Below are positions 7,555 through 15,424 of a stretch of 45,331 nucleotides of DNA, in pieces. A model generated the notes under the pieces. It was not told the DNA's origin. It searched no databases and saw only the letters and a list, made by a program, of their open reading frames with translations. This DNA comes from Phycisphaerae bacterium. Lineage in GTDB: Bacteria; Planctomycetota; Phycisphaerae; Sedimentisphaerales; Anaerohalosphaeraceae. Within the stretch, counting starts at the first letter, position 1. Every line of letters begins with the position of its first letter. The stretch lies in assembly GCA_014859965.1 (NCBI GenBank), contig JACZKQ010000153.1:1-45331 (forward strand), read 5' to 3'. The position numbers and the translations under genes were made by a program.

Positions 7555-9342
7555 ATGCACGCATACTTGCGAAACGCCGACACAGTCCTCAAACGTGTGA
7601 TCTTATCGGTCGCCGTGCTCGTCGGAGTTCCTTTCCGGACGGCGGCGGCTCCGGTGGACGCGACGCGCTACATCACCCTGGAGGAAATCCATACGGACAT
7701 GGACGCCTGGTGTTTGACCGTGCTCGAAGGGACGCGGGTCGAACGATTCCCTCTGAAGATACTTAGCATTATCAGAAATTATCAGCCGCAGCGGGACGCG
7801 ATCCTTGTTATCGGCACCGACGAGCGATTCATCCATGCGGGGGCGATCCACGGCTGCAGCGGTTCGCCGGTCTATATCAACGGCCGCATGGCGGGAGCGC
7901 TGGCGGCAGGCTGGGATGGGTCAAAGGACCCTCTTTATCTCGTGACTCCCATCGAAGAAATGCTCGCCATCGGGGCGACGGCCGCACCTGCCGCCGCGAC
8001 GACCCGCGCCTTAGGCATCGATCTGTCCGGGCCAATTGATCTGGCGGCGATCAGCGATACGCTGAGCCGTCGCACCACGGACACGCAGATGCCGCTTGCG
8101 ACCTCGCTATCGGCGTCGGTTTGCAGGGAGTTGTCGCCGCGGCTTGCCGCCGTGGGCATGAAGCCCGTTCCCGCGGGCGGGGCCCGGGTTTCGGGCTATG
8201 AGGCGGGGGTTACCGGCTACACTCCGGGCAGCGTTCTGGCGGTTCCGCTGATCACGGGCGATATCGCGATGGCGGCGATCGGGACCGTGACGGAAGTCGC
8301 CGACGGCAGTGTTTATGGATTCGGTCACGATTTCATCGGCATCGGCGCGGTCGACCTGCCCATGGCGTCGGGCATCGTTCACACGGTCGTGCCGGGTTTT
8401 TTGCAGGCCATCAAGTTCGCCGCGGCGGGGCCCGTTAACGGGGCCATCCGTTTCGACGAGGCGGCCGGGATCCGCGGTCGGATCGACGCGGTCGCAAAGA
8501 CCATTCCGCTGCATATCCGGGTCAACCGTTATAACGATCCGCAGGAGAGGACGTACGATTGCCGGCTGGCGGTCGAGCGACTCCGTACGCCGGTGATACT
8601 GCAGTCGGCGATTGTCGCCGCCATCGGGATGCGGGGTTCTTTGCCTGGCGAGCATACGCTGCGGTACAAGGGCGTCATTGCACCGGAGGGCTTCGAGCCG
8701 ATTGTTTTCGAGAATGTCTCGTCCGGCGAAACCTACGGCGAGATCGCCGCGGAGGTTTTCAGCACGGCGGCTCTGCTGCTGAGCAATCCGTACACCGCCA
8801 TCGACATTACGTCGCTGGATTTTGACATTGCGGTCGTCGACGAGAACACCCGCGCCACGATTCGCACGGTGACCGTTTCGGATACGGACCTCAAGCCCGG
8901 CGGGACGTTGACCGTTTCGGTCCTCCTGCAGGGGTACATGAGCGAACTGTCGCTGCACCATCTGACGGTCGCTATTCCGGAGGACCTGCGGCCCGGGGAA
9001 TACGACGTGACCGTTGCCGGCGCTTACGAGTATGAGAAGTTTATCAGGAAGGTCGCGCCATACAAGTTCACCGCGTTCGACCTGGCGACGCTCGTCGAGA
9101 CGTTGGGCGACCTGCTTACGATCCGCCGCGACCGGCTGTATGTCGCTATGGCGCTTCCGGCGGAGGGCGTTACGATCAAACGGTCCGAACTGCCCATGCT
9201 GCCGGCGAGCAGAGCGATGCTGCTCAGCGACGCCAAGCGAACCATTGCCACGCAGAAATACGGACGGTGGATCGAAAGCAGTGTGCAGACGGATACGGTC
9301 GTCTTTGGCGGCAGGAGTATCAGGATAACGGTCCATGAGTGA
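7555..9342 (+). CDS. secreted SpoIVB-type (S55 family) serine peptidase domain protein
   Basis: A 595-residue protein with an N-terminal signal region (VILSVAVLVGVPFRTAAA). The S55 hallmark HAGAIHGCSGSPVYINGRMAG places the presumed catalytic serine at residue 102, followed by SKDPLYLVTPIEEMLAIG. The second hallmark, GFGHDFIGIGAVDLPMASG near residue 260, carries the presumed catalytic histidine. The C-terminal 200 residues look like beta-sandwich domains. In sporulating bacteria SpoIVB cleaves a signalling partner across a membrane. In planctomycetes the target is unknown. The gene end overlaps an early ATG of the beta-propeller gene, so the two are probably one operon. Confidence 0.8.
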   Translation: MHAYLRNADTVLKRVILSVAVLVGVPFRTAAAPVDATRYITLEEIHTDMDAWCLTVLEGTRVERFPLKILSIIRNYQPQRDAILVIGTDERFIHAGAIHGCSGSPVYINGRMAGALAAGWDGSKDPLYLVTPIEEMLAIGATAAPAAATTRALGIDLSGPIDLAAISDTLSRRTTDTQMPLATSLSASVCRELSPRLAAVGMKPVPAGGARVSGYEAGVTGYTPGSVLAVPLITGDIAMAAIGTVTEVADGSVYGFGHDFIGIGAVDLPMASGIVHTVVPGFLQAIKFAAAGPVNGAIRFDEAAGIRGRIDAVAKTIPLHIRVNRYNDPQERTYDCRLAVERLRTPVILQSAIVAAIGMRGSLPGEHTLRYKGVIAPEGFEPIVFENVSSGETYGEIAAEVFSTAALLLSNPYTAIDITSLDFDIAVVDENTRATIRTVTVSDTDLKPGGTLTVSVLLQGYMSELSLHHLTVAIPEDLRPGEYDVTVAGAYEYEKFIRKVAPYKFTAFDLATLVETLGDLLTIRRDRLYVAMALPAEGVTIKRSELPMLPASRAMLLSDAKRTIATQKYGRWIESSVQTDTVVFGGRSIRITVHE

Positions 9343-9361
9343 TATGTTCAAGGGATACCGG

Positions 9362-11575
9362 ATGAAACGTTTAATCATGCTCGCGAGCCTCCTGCTGGTG
9401 TGCCTGTGTGTGGTTGGGGCCGAAGGTCTGGCCGTGACCACCGCGACGACACGTCATGTGCGGGCCGCCGATTTTGTTAAGGGGCGGACCGAAGACGCGG
9501 TCGTCAATTCCACGGGAACGATTACTTTGGCGGCGACAACGCGCCGGGTCGATCTGGATGCACTTTTGAAACACGTCTGGACGATCAATGCACTCGTTGC
9601 CGACAAGAACGGCGCGGTCTATCTGGGGACCAGTCCCAACGGCGACATTATTCGTTATGCCGGCGGCGCCGCTGAGGTCCTTTATACGGGGGCGGCTCAA
9701 AACCGCGAAGGAACCTATGGCGGCGACGCCAGGGCGAGCGAACCTTTTGCCAACGAGCACGTGTTCGCGCTGGCGCTCGATTCGAAGGATCGTCTGCTGG
9801 CGGGCATCAGCGGCGACAACTGCCGGCTGGTCCGCCTCTGCGGCGGGGGGGTTGAGACGTTGTTTTCCGATCCGGATGTCACGTATATCTTCGCCATTGC
9901 AACGGACCGGGACGACAACGTGTATCTCGGCACCGGCCCAAACGGCCTTATCTTCAGGATAGACGCGTGCGGCGGCGGCTCCGAGCGGATATACGACGCC
10001 CGCGACAACAGCATTCTCTCGCTGGCACTTGCCGACGACGGCACGCTTTACGCGGGCAGCGATCAGCGGGGCCTGGTCTACAAAGTCGATCCCGTACAGA
10101 AGACCGCGACCGTTCTCTATGATGCCGACCAGGACGAGATTACCGCGCTGCTGCTCAATGCGGACGGCAGTCTTTATGCCGCGGCCACGTCTGCACAGGC
10201 GGTCAAGGAGCACATTCAGGCGACGAGCATTTCCGTCGAGGACGGCGGCGGGCGACCCGACACGCAGAAAGCTCCGGATACCAGGAACAAGGAAACCGCT
10301 ACACTCGAAGTCGCTCACACGAGCGATGCCGCCGACGGCAAGAAGGCGGCGGCCCCTCCCGAGACGCCCAAGGGCACGCTGCCCAAGACCGCCGGGCGCG
10401 TCTACCGCATTGACCCGGAGGGCTTCGTCACGGACGTGTTTTCCGAGGTTGCCGTGTTCTATGCCCTCGCCCGCAAAGGTGACCGGCTGATGTTAGCTAC
10501 CGGAAACGACGGGCGGCTCTTCACGGTGAATCCCGAGACGGAGGAGAAGACGGTCGCTTACGAAGACAAACAGTCCTCGCAGGTCACGGCGCTGGCGGTC
10601 GTCGACGGCGGCGTCTACATCGGCTGCGCCAATCCGCCGCGGCTGATCCTGATCGAGGACGGGCACGTCGCCCGCGGCACGTATGTGTCGGACCTCATCG
10701 ACGCCGGTCAGCCCGCGCGTTGGGGCGCGTTGCAGATCAAGGCCGAGATCCCGCGTGACTGCACCGTCCGGATGTCGGCACGCACGGGCAACGTCGGCGA
10801 GCCCAACGATGCCACGTTTTCGCCCTGGACGAGCCCGGTCGAGCTGACCGCGGCGACGCAACTGAACGTGCCGGTCGGACGATTCTGCCAGTACCGCCTC
10901 ACCCTGGAGACCGCGCGCCCCTCCGAGACGCCCGTGGTTCAGGAGGTCTCCGTCGCCCATGTTATTCCCAACGTGCCTCCGCGGGTCACTTCCGTCAAGG
11001 TCGCGCGGCTCAACGACAAAAACAAGCCCGGCGTGTTCGCCGTCGCGTTCGGCGCTGCTGACGATAATAAGGATGTGCTGGTCTTCACAATGGACTTCCG
11101 GCAGGCCGGCCGTACACGCTGGATACAACTGAAGGACGAACTGACTGTTCCCAGGTATGAATGGGACACGCGCACCGTCGCGGACGGACGCTACGAGGTG
11201 CGCGTCACGGCGGACGACCGCCGGAGCAACACCGCCACCGACGCCATGCGCGGGTCGCGCGTCAGTGACGTGTTCGTCATCGACAACACCCCGCCCGAAA
11301 TCGAGGACCTTCGCGTCCAGGTCGAGCGGCGAACGGCCGCGATTACCCTGAAGGTTCGTGACGCATACACCGCCATCGGCGGCGTTCACTACACGGTCGA
11401 CAGCAACGAAAACTGGATCTCGGCGCTGCCCGACGATTCGGTGTACGACACCACGTGCGAGACCATCACGCTTCGCATTGACGATCTCGAACCCGGCGAG
11501 CACGTCGTTGCGCTCAAAATCGCCGACGACCTCGAAAACACCGTTTACAAAACCATCGAGGTTACCGTAGAATAG
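9362..11575 (+). CDS. secreted beta-propeller protein with C-terminal Ig-like domains
   Basis: A 737-residue protein starting MKRLIMLASLLLVCLCVVGAEG, a clear signal peptide. Residues 60-460 hold repeated blades of the type NVYLGTGPNGLIFRID, TLYAGSDQRGLVYKVD and RLMLATGNDGRLFTVN, as in SMP-30/NHL-like propellers. One blade is interrupted by a Pro/Lys/Thr-rich insert (about residues 295-340). The last 200 residues look like fibronectin/Ig-type beta domains (VFAVAFGAADDNKDVLVFTM, IDNTPPEIEDL). The start at 9362 follows AAGGG; an in-frame ATG at 9335 overlaps the peptidase gene. The propeller may bind a partner or substrate of the peptidase, which is inference. Confidence 0.8.
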   Translation: MKRLIMLASLLLVCLCVVGAEGLAVTTATTRHVRAADFVKGRTEDAVVNSTGTITLAATTRRVDLDALLKHVWTINALVADKNGAVYLGTSPNGDIIRYAGGAAEVLYTGAAQNREGTYGGDARASEPFANEHVFALALDSKDRLLAGISGDNCRLVRLCGGGVETLFSDPDVTYIFAIATDRDDNVYLGTGPNGLIFRIDACGGGSERIYDARDNSILSLALADDGTLYAGSDQRGLVYKVDPVQKTATVLYDADQDEITALLLNADGSLYAAATSAQAVKEHIQATSISVEDGGGRPDTQKAPDTRNKETATLEVAHTSDAADGKKAAAPPETPKGTLPKTAGRVYRIDPEGFVTDVFSEVAVFYALARKGDRLMLATGNDGRLFTVNPETEEKTVAYEDKQSSQVTALAVVDGGVYIGCANPPRLILIEDGHVARGTYVSDLIDAGQPARWGALQIKAEIPRDCTVRMSARTGNVGEPNDATFSPWTSPVELTAATQLNVPVGRFCQYRLTLETARPSETPVVQEVSVAHVIPNVPPRVTSVKVARLNDKNKPGVFAVAFGAADDNKDVLVFTMDFRQAGRTRWIQLKDELTVPRYEWDTRTVADGRYEVRVTADDRRSNTATDAMRGSRVSDVFVIDNTPPEIEDLRVQVERRTAAITLKVRDAYTAIGGVHYTVDSNENWISALPDDSVYDTTCETITLRIDDLEPGEHVVALKIADDLENTVYKTIEVTVE

Positions 11576-11646
11576 CCCCGCTTCGAGAATGGGCGCTATT
11601 GATCGGAGCGCGGCGACGGTTCCGGGATGACATTCGGTGTAAGAAC

Positions 11647-12510
11647 ATGAGGACGATTCAATACAATCAGATCGTTGAGGTCGTTGAGCGGCTGTGCATT
11701 GAATGCGCCCACGAACTGCCGGCGGATGTCCTAACGGCTTTGGAGGCCGCGGTCCGGTCCGAGCGCAACGCCCGTGCCCGCCGAATTCTCGAACAGCTCG
11801 TCAGGAATGCCGGCATCGCCCGAGACGACCGCATCCCTCTCTGCCAGGATACCGGTCTGGCTATCGTCTTCATCGACCAGGGCGCCGGCGTGGCCGTGGC
11901 CGCTCCGGACGACCGGCCGGCCGCGACACTGTACGATGCCGTCAACGAAGGCGTCGCGTTCGGCTACGAAAAGGGTCTGCTGCGAAAAAGCGTCGTCGCC
12001 GAACCGCTCCGCGAACGGCTCAACACCCGAACCAACGCGCCGGCGATCATTCATCACCGCGTCGTGCCCGGCGACCGGCTGAGCATCTCATTGATGACCA
12101 AAGGCGGCGGCTGTGAGAACAAGAGCCAGTTTAAGATGTTTAACCCCACCGAAACGACAGACGCCGTCTGCGACTGGATAACCGAAGTGGTGCGGCAGGC
12201 CGGCGCCAGCGCCTGCCCGCCGTTCGTCGTCGGCATCGGCCTCGGGGGCGACTTCGAGCTGTCGTGCCTGCTCAGCAAGCGGGCGTTGCTTCGCGCGATG
12301 GCCGATTCGCACCCGGACGATTTCTATGCCGACACGGAACGCCGCCTTCTTGAGCAGATCAACGCCCTCAACCTCGGCCCCCAGGGTCTCGGCGGCGACA
12401 CCACGGCGCTCGCCGTCAAGATAGAAACCGCCCCCTGCCACATCGCCTCGCTGCCGGTGGCGGTCAACATCGAGTGCCACTCCCACCGCCACAAGTCCGC
12501 CTTGCTGTAG
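11647..12510 (+). CDS. class I fumarate hydratase / tartrate dehydratase alpha subunit
   Basis: A 287-residue subunit of the Fe-S hydro-lyase family (FumA N-terminal part, TtdA). Three conserved cysteines that would hold the 4Fe-4S cluster are seen in PLCQDTG, GGGCENKS and IECHSHRH. The enzyme interconverts fumarate and malate (or dehydrates tartrate) and normally needs a beta subunit. No beta subunit gene follows; the next gene is convergent and its stop lies inside this gene's last 47 bases. The beta subunit must be elsewhere if the enzyme works. The ATG at 11647 was chosen over 11599 because homologues start close to the MRTIQYNQIVEVVERLC segment. Confidence 0.85.
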   Translation: MRTIQYNQIVEVVERLCIECAHELPADVLTALEAAVRSERNARARRILEQLVRNAGIARDDRIPLCQDTGLAIVFIDQGAGVAVAAPDDRPAATLYDAVNEGVAFGYEKGLLRKSVVAEPLRERLNTRTNAPAIIHHRVVPGDRLSISLMTKGGGCENKSQFKMFNPTETTDAVCDWITEVVRQAGASACPPFVVGIGLGGDFELSCLLSKRALLRAMADSHPDDFYADTERRLLEQINALNLGPQGLGGDTTALAVKIETAPCHIASLPVAVNIECHSHRHKSALL

Positions 12511-13084
12511 CGTCGCCCGCGGCTTGGGCCTTGACTAACTGCTCGAATTGTTCAAAGACATCTTGCAGTTGGGCTGTGTTCTCTTCCGGCACGGCGGACT
12601 TCACTGTAAGCTCAACTTTGTCTATTAGCGTTTTGGTCGGTCTGCCTGCCAAGAAGGCATGAGGCACTTTTCGCAAAATGCCTTCGATGTTTTCCTTTCG
12701 CAGTCGCATATCGATCTTGACTTCGGCTACCCCAAACGCTTTGGCTCCCAGTACAACGCACCCCGCAAGTTCGTTCGACAAATGGGCGATCTTCCATATT
12801 ATCCGCCCGTCGGGCTCCGGCAGGTCATATGTAGGTTCCTTGAGTCCAAAGTCGAATAGGAGAGCGTCATTAACGTTGTCGTAGGCCGCTTCAAAAGTCA
12901 AATCCAGTTCGGGAACCGCTTGCTTACCAAGCGAGACTGTCCCTTCACTGTGCTGAAGAAGGCGAATCTCCCTTTCTGCAGATGAAGTGGCCATCCATTC
13001 ACATTCTGGATTGAAGCAGCGATACCTGCCAAAATAGGCATCATAATCCAGCGTCCAAGCCTTGCACAATGGACATTTCTTCAT
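12464..13084 (-). CDS. zinc-ribbon protein coupled to a deaminase gene
   Basis: A 206-residue protein of no family I recognise. It opens with MKKCPLCKAWTLDYDAYFGRY and then CFNPECEW, giving a four-cysteine CxxC-x15-CxxxxC knuckle that likely binds zinc. The middle has beta-rich segments (ELDLTFEAAYDNVNDALLFDFG, ELAGCVVLGAKAFGVAEVKIDM), and the end is helical and polar. Its ATG overlaps the deaminase stop as ATGA, so translation is probably coupled. The last 15 residues (to GGGSGTRC) are read from the end of the convergent fumarase gene and may be a recent extension. Base composition is less GC-rich than the neighbours. Confidence 0.7.
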   Translation of the reverse strand: MKKCPLCKAWTLDYDAYFGRYRCFNPECEWMATSSAEREIRLLQHSEGTVSLGKQAVPELDLTFEAAYDNVNDALLFDFGLKEPTYDLPEPDGRIIWKIAHLSNELAGCVVLGAKAFGVAEVKIDMRLRKENIEGILRKVPHAFLAGRPTKTLIDKVELTVKSAVPEENTAQLQDVFEQFEQLVKAQAAGDATARRTCGGGSGTRC

Positions 13085-13824
13085 CTCTGCTCTCCATACA
13101 GTCTGAAATAAGCTCTAAACGTGACACCTTGAAAAGGTCGCTGCGTGCATTCTTCAAGTATTACTTTTGCCTCAGGATCAGGATAGGGCTCGAAATATAC
13201 GATATCATTGATGCCAGCCTGAACGATTTTGTTGGCGCACATTCTACACGGATAGGTCGTCGTGTACAACGTGCATTTCTCAAGCGGAATGGACCGCCCA
13301 TTCCTTGCCAAATTGACTATTGCGTTCTCCTCAGCGTGAAGCGCTCGGCAGTAATCAAGGATTTTCAACTGTTTTTGAAAAAGGGCCATGACTTCCGGAG
13401 ACCTGCCGCCCGCTTCCGGAATCTTCTCGACCAATTGTGCAACAAAATCGTCACGGATTTTTGCCCTGTAACACCTTTTGTATTTGCTCTGGCACGGCTG
13501 CTCCTTTCTGGGGACCTCATTGAAACCGGAACTTATCACATTGCCTTCGGGGTCTACAATTACCGCACCGACCTTTCTTTTCATGCAACTGGAACGTTGG
13601 CTGGCGGCATACGCCATCGCCATCAGCGACTCGTCAGGATGAATTGGTCTTTGCCTTGACAGCGGTTGTGCAATGAGTCTGAAATACTTATCGAGATAAC
13701 CCTCGAATGCCGCAAAATCTTCGTTGCCCTCGATATCAAAATCCTTGTTGTTGAGCACAACAATATCTGACTCGTGAAAACAATCACCTACATGCTGACC
13801 ATTTGCCGGATTGTCTTCCCCCAT
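13081..13824 (-). CDS. deaminase half of a frameshifted anti-phage dCTP-deaminase-like protein
   Basis: This 247-residue piece is a zinc-dependent cytidine/deoxycytidylate deaminase domain: GAVIVDPEGNVISSGFNEVP, then RALHAEENAIVNLA with ligand His and catalytic Glu, and TYPCRMCANKIVQAGI with two ligand cysteines. An insert with several cysteines and basic residues (PCQSKYKRCYRAKIRDDF) sits between the first and second motifs. The frame stays open upstream of its ATG and encodes FGIYADRETRWVRVAQK, which continues the P-loop half read in another frame. Deaminase-plus-P-loop fusions of this order are known anti-phage enzymes that destroy dCTP/dCMP (AvcD type). A zinc-ribbon gene follows with ATGA overlap. 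Confidence 0.75.
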   Translation of the reverse strand: MGEDNPANGQHVGDCFHESDIVVLNNKDFDIEGNEDFAAFEGYLDKYFRLIAQPLSRQRPIHPDESLMAMAYAASQRSSCMKRKVGAVIVDPEGNVISSGFNEVPRKEQPCQSKYKRCYRAKIRDDFVAQLVEKIPEAGGRSPEVMALFQKQLKILDYCRALHAEENAIVNLARNGRSIPLEKCTLYTTTYPCRMCANKIVQAGINDIVYFEPYPDPEAKVILEECTQRPFQGVTFRAYFRLYGEQR

Positions 13825-14255
13825 GTCATTGCTGTCGTCTTGATCAAACGCCTTCCTGTTGTGGTCATACTTTTGAGCAACCCGGACCCAGCGTGTTTCC
13901 CGGTCAGCATAGATACCGAAAAGAAAGATTCCCGGCGAAAAGCGGTTATCTCAGCAGAATTTCTGATGCTGTCGACAACGAAACTTGCATCCCCATGCTT
14001 TCCAGCCCGGATATCCTTAATGAGCTCTTCGGCAAGGTAGGCGGAACCCTTCTCCTTGCGTATTTGGTCGCCAAAATCCTGCAACTGCCGCCTCGGCAAG
14101 TTTTTCGGTTGTGTTCCCTCCCCCGGTGCAAACAGCGATCTCAGTTTGTCGGAAAGAGACAGTCTGATATGTCCCTTCCTATTGAGAATCTTCTCGGCTA
14201 CGTAGGTACAACCGCTACCAAAAGAACCCGTCAATCCAATAACTTGTGGATTCAT
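13788..14255 (-). CDS. P-loop half of a frameshifted anti-phage dCTP-deaminase-like protein
   Basis: Read from ATG at 14255 this gives MNPQVIGLTGSFGSGCTYVA, a dephospho-CoA-kinase-like P-loop, followed by SDKLRSLF, RRQLQDFGDQIRKEKGSAYLAEEL and VVDSIRNSAEITAFRRE. Only about the first 111 residues are meaningful; after RRESFF the frame runs into unrelated residues and stops at 13788, while the proper continuation is in the deaminase frame. Repairing one base would give a single protein of about 391 residues. The Walker A lysine is a cysteine (GSFGSGCT), so nucleotide binding may be altered. An upstream in-frame start in the next gene's 3' region was rejected because its translation is low-complexity Gly/Ala. 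Confidence 0.65.
   Translation of the reverse strand: MNPQVIGLTGSFGSGCTYVAEKILNRKGHIRLSLSDKLRSLFAPGEGTQPKNLPRRQLQDFGDQIRKEKGSAYLAEELIKDIRAGKHGDASFVVDSIRNSAEITAFRRESFFSVSMLTGKHAGSGLLKSMTTTGRRLIKTTAMTWGKTIRQMVSM
13919..13925 (-). other. frameshift point between P-loop and deaminase domains
   Basis: On the plus strand the run AAAA-G-AAA (13919-13926) reads TTTCTTTT on the coding strand. Upstream the frame gives RRESFF; downstream the frame gives FGIYADRETRWV. One extra T in the four-T run would join the frames. The site does not match the usual X-XXY-YYZ slippery heptamer, so a one-base deletion or a sequencing error is more likely than programmed slippage. Confidence 0.7.
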
Positions 14256-14353
14256 TATTGTCGCCCTGATCGATTGTGAAGCCGCCAAATTATCCACAAT
14301 ATACCCTGCAGGACCAGATTTGTCAACATCCTGTAGCAGCCCCGCCGCCCCCC

Positions 14354-15373
14354 CTACTCCTCCACCCGCGTCGATTCCAGCCAATGCTCCGAGAGGACCG
14401 CCAGGTCGCCCATGTCCACGCGGCAATCGCCGTTTATGTCCCCCGGCTGATCCGTGGTGCAGGGGTTGATTTCGTCGTCATCCACAAGAAAGGAATCCCA
14501 ATTGCTGATGGGAAGGCCGTACCCGATGCCGAAGGGTGCGGGCATTTGGCCGATACGATGAGGGGCCTCATTCGTCGGCTGGGGCGCTGCCTGCGGCGTG
14601 AAAATGTTGTCGTGTTTTACGCCGACATCAGAGACTTCCACGTAGCTGCTGTGTCCGTCGCCGAATAACACGTTCTGCCCCTCTCTCTTATGCTGCTGGG
14701 CGTTGGCCACCCGGATCCGCCACGGCTCCATGGGATCTATCGCCCAATAGGGCGCCAGATACGCCACCCGACCGGACCAGTCGTCGGACGTCGCTTCGCC
14801 TGCACGCGTAGCCGAATCGTACCACGGGTTGCGGTCTGACATCACCGCGAAGGAGGCACTGCGTGTTCCATTCGGCGCAAAGCGGCCGGAGTAGGGGTGA
14901 TGATATGAATAGGTCACGCAGTTCTTCGGTCCCGTGTCCCGGTAGTCGATGGACCCGAAGTCCCACAAGTCCGAAAAATCCAGATAGTTCGGATTGGACC
15001 CGTCAAACACCCGCTGGACCGAAGCGGGGCAAACGAATGATCCGGGATTGACATCGACCTCCCGCACCAGCAGATACAGGCTCGCCCCGACCGTGACATC
15101 ATCGTCACCGTTCCAGTTCTTATTCGGGTTGTCCCATCCCGGCGTATTTGCAGCCCACCGATTGAGGCCGCGCCCGCCTTGAACCGCATAGGCGTCTTCA
15201 TAGTCGTTTGCGTACACTGTGTGCGCGGTGCCCAGACCTTTGAGGATCGTACCGCAGACGATTCGCCTGGACTCGTCGGTCGCCAGCAAGCTTACAGCTC
15301 TCCCGGCCATTGCCAAGGTCAGAACGCTTACCAGCACGGCAACCGCGTCGCAACGCGTCAGCCCCCTGCTCAT
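14354..15373 (-). CDS. pseudopilin-like protein with C-terminal dockerin-like segment (paralogue 1)
   Basis: A 339-residue protein. A hydrophobic N-terminal helix (AVAVLVSVLTLAMAG) lacks the usual GFTLIE prepilin cleavage motif. It is followed by a pilin-like helix with LKGLGTAHTVYANDYEDAY, a globular part, and NVLFGDGHSSYVEVSD, the H/DG-type motif of planctomycete pseudopilins (DUF1559-like). The end, GDINGDCRVDMGDLAVLSEHWLES, resembles a single dockerin/EF-hand calcium loop. The ATG at 15373 has AAAGGAG upstream; a GTG at 15388 was rejected. It is about half identical to the next gene, from which it is separated by 51 bases, so the pair arose by tandem duplication. Confidence 0.8.
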   Translation of the reverse strand: MSRGLTRCDAVAVLVSVLTLAMAGRAVSLLATDESRRIVCGTILKGLGTAHTVYANDYEDAYAVQGGRGLNRWAANTPGWDNPNKNWNGDDDVTVGASLYLLVREVDVNPGSFVCPASVQRVFDGSNPNYLDFSDLWDFGSIDYRDTGPKNCVTYSYHHPYSGRFAPNGTRSASFAVMSDRNPWYDSATRAGEATSDDWSGRVAYLAPYWAIDPMEPWRIRVANAQQHKREGQNVLFGDGHSSYVEVSDVGVKHDNIFTPQAAPQPTNEAPHRIGQMPAPFGIGYGLPISNWDSFLVDDDEINPCTTDQPGDINGDCRVDMGDLAVLSEHWLESTRVEE

Positions 15374-15424
15374 GGGTTCTCCTTTCACTCCAAACCTTCG
15401 GAAATCGTCTCGACGTGCCTGCCG

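Noticed and set aside
8107-9441. 444-codon minus-strand frame opposite the S55 peptidase gene
   Set aside because: Arg/Asp/Gly-rich translation with no domain; the plus strand carries clear S55 motifs.
13919-13926. Programmed -1 ribosomal frameshift in the deaminase gene
   Set aside because: The sequence TTTCTTTT lacks a proper X-XXY-YYZ heptamer, and re-pairing of the tRNA after a -1 slip would be poor. An indel is simpler.
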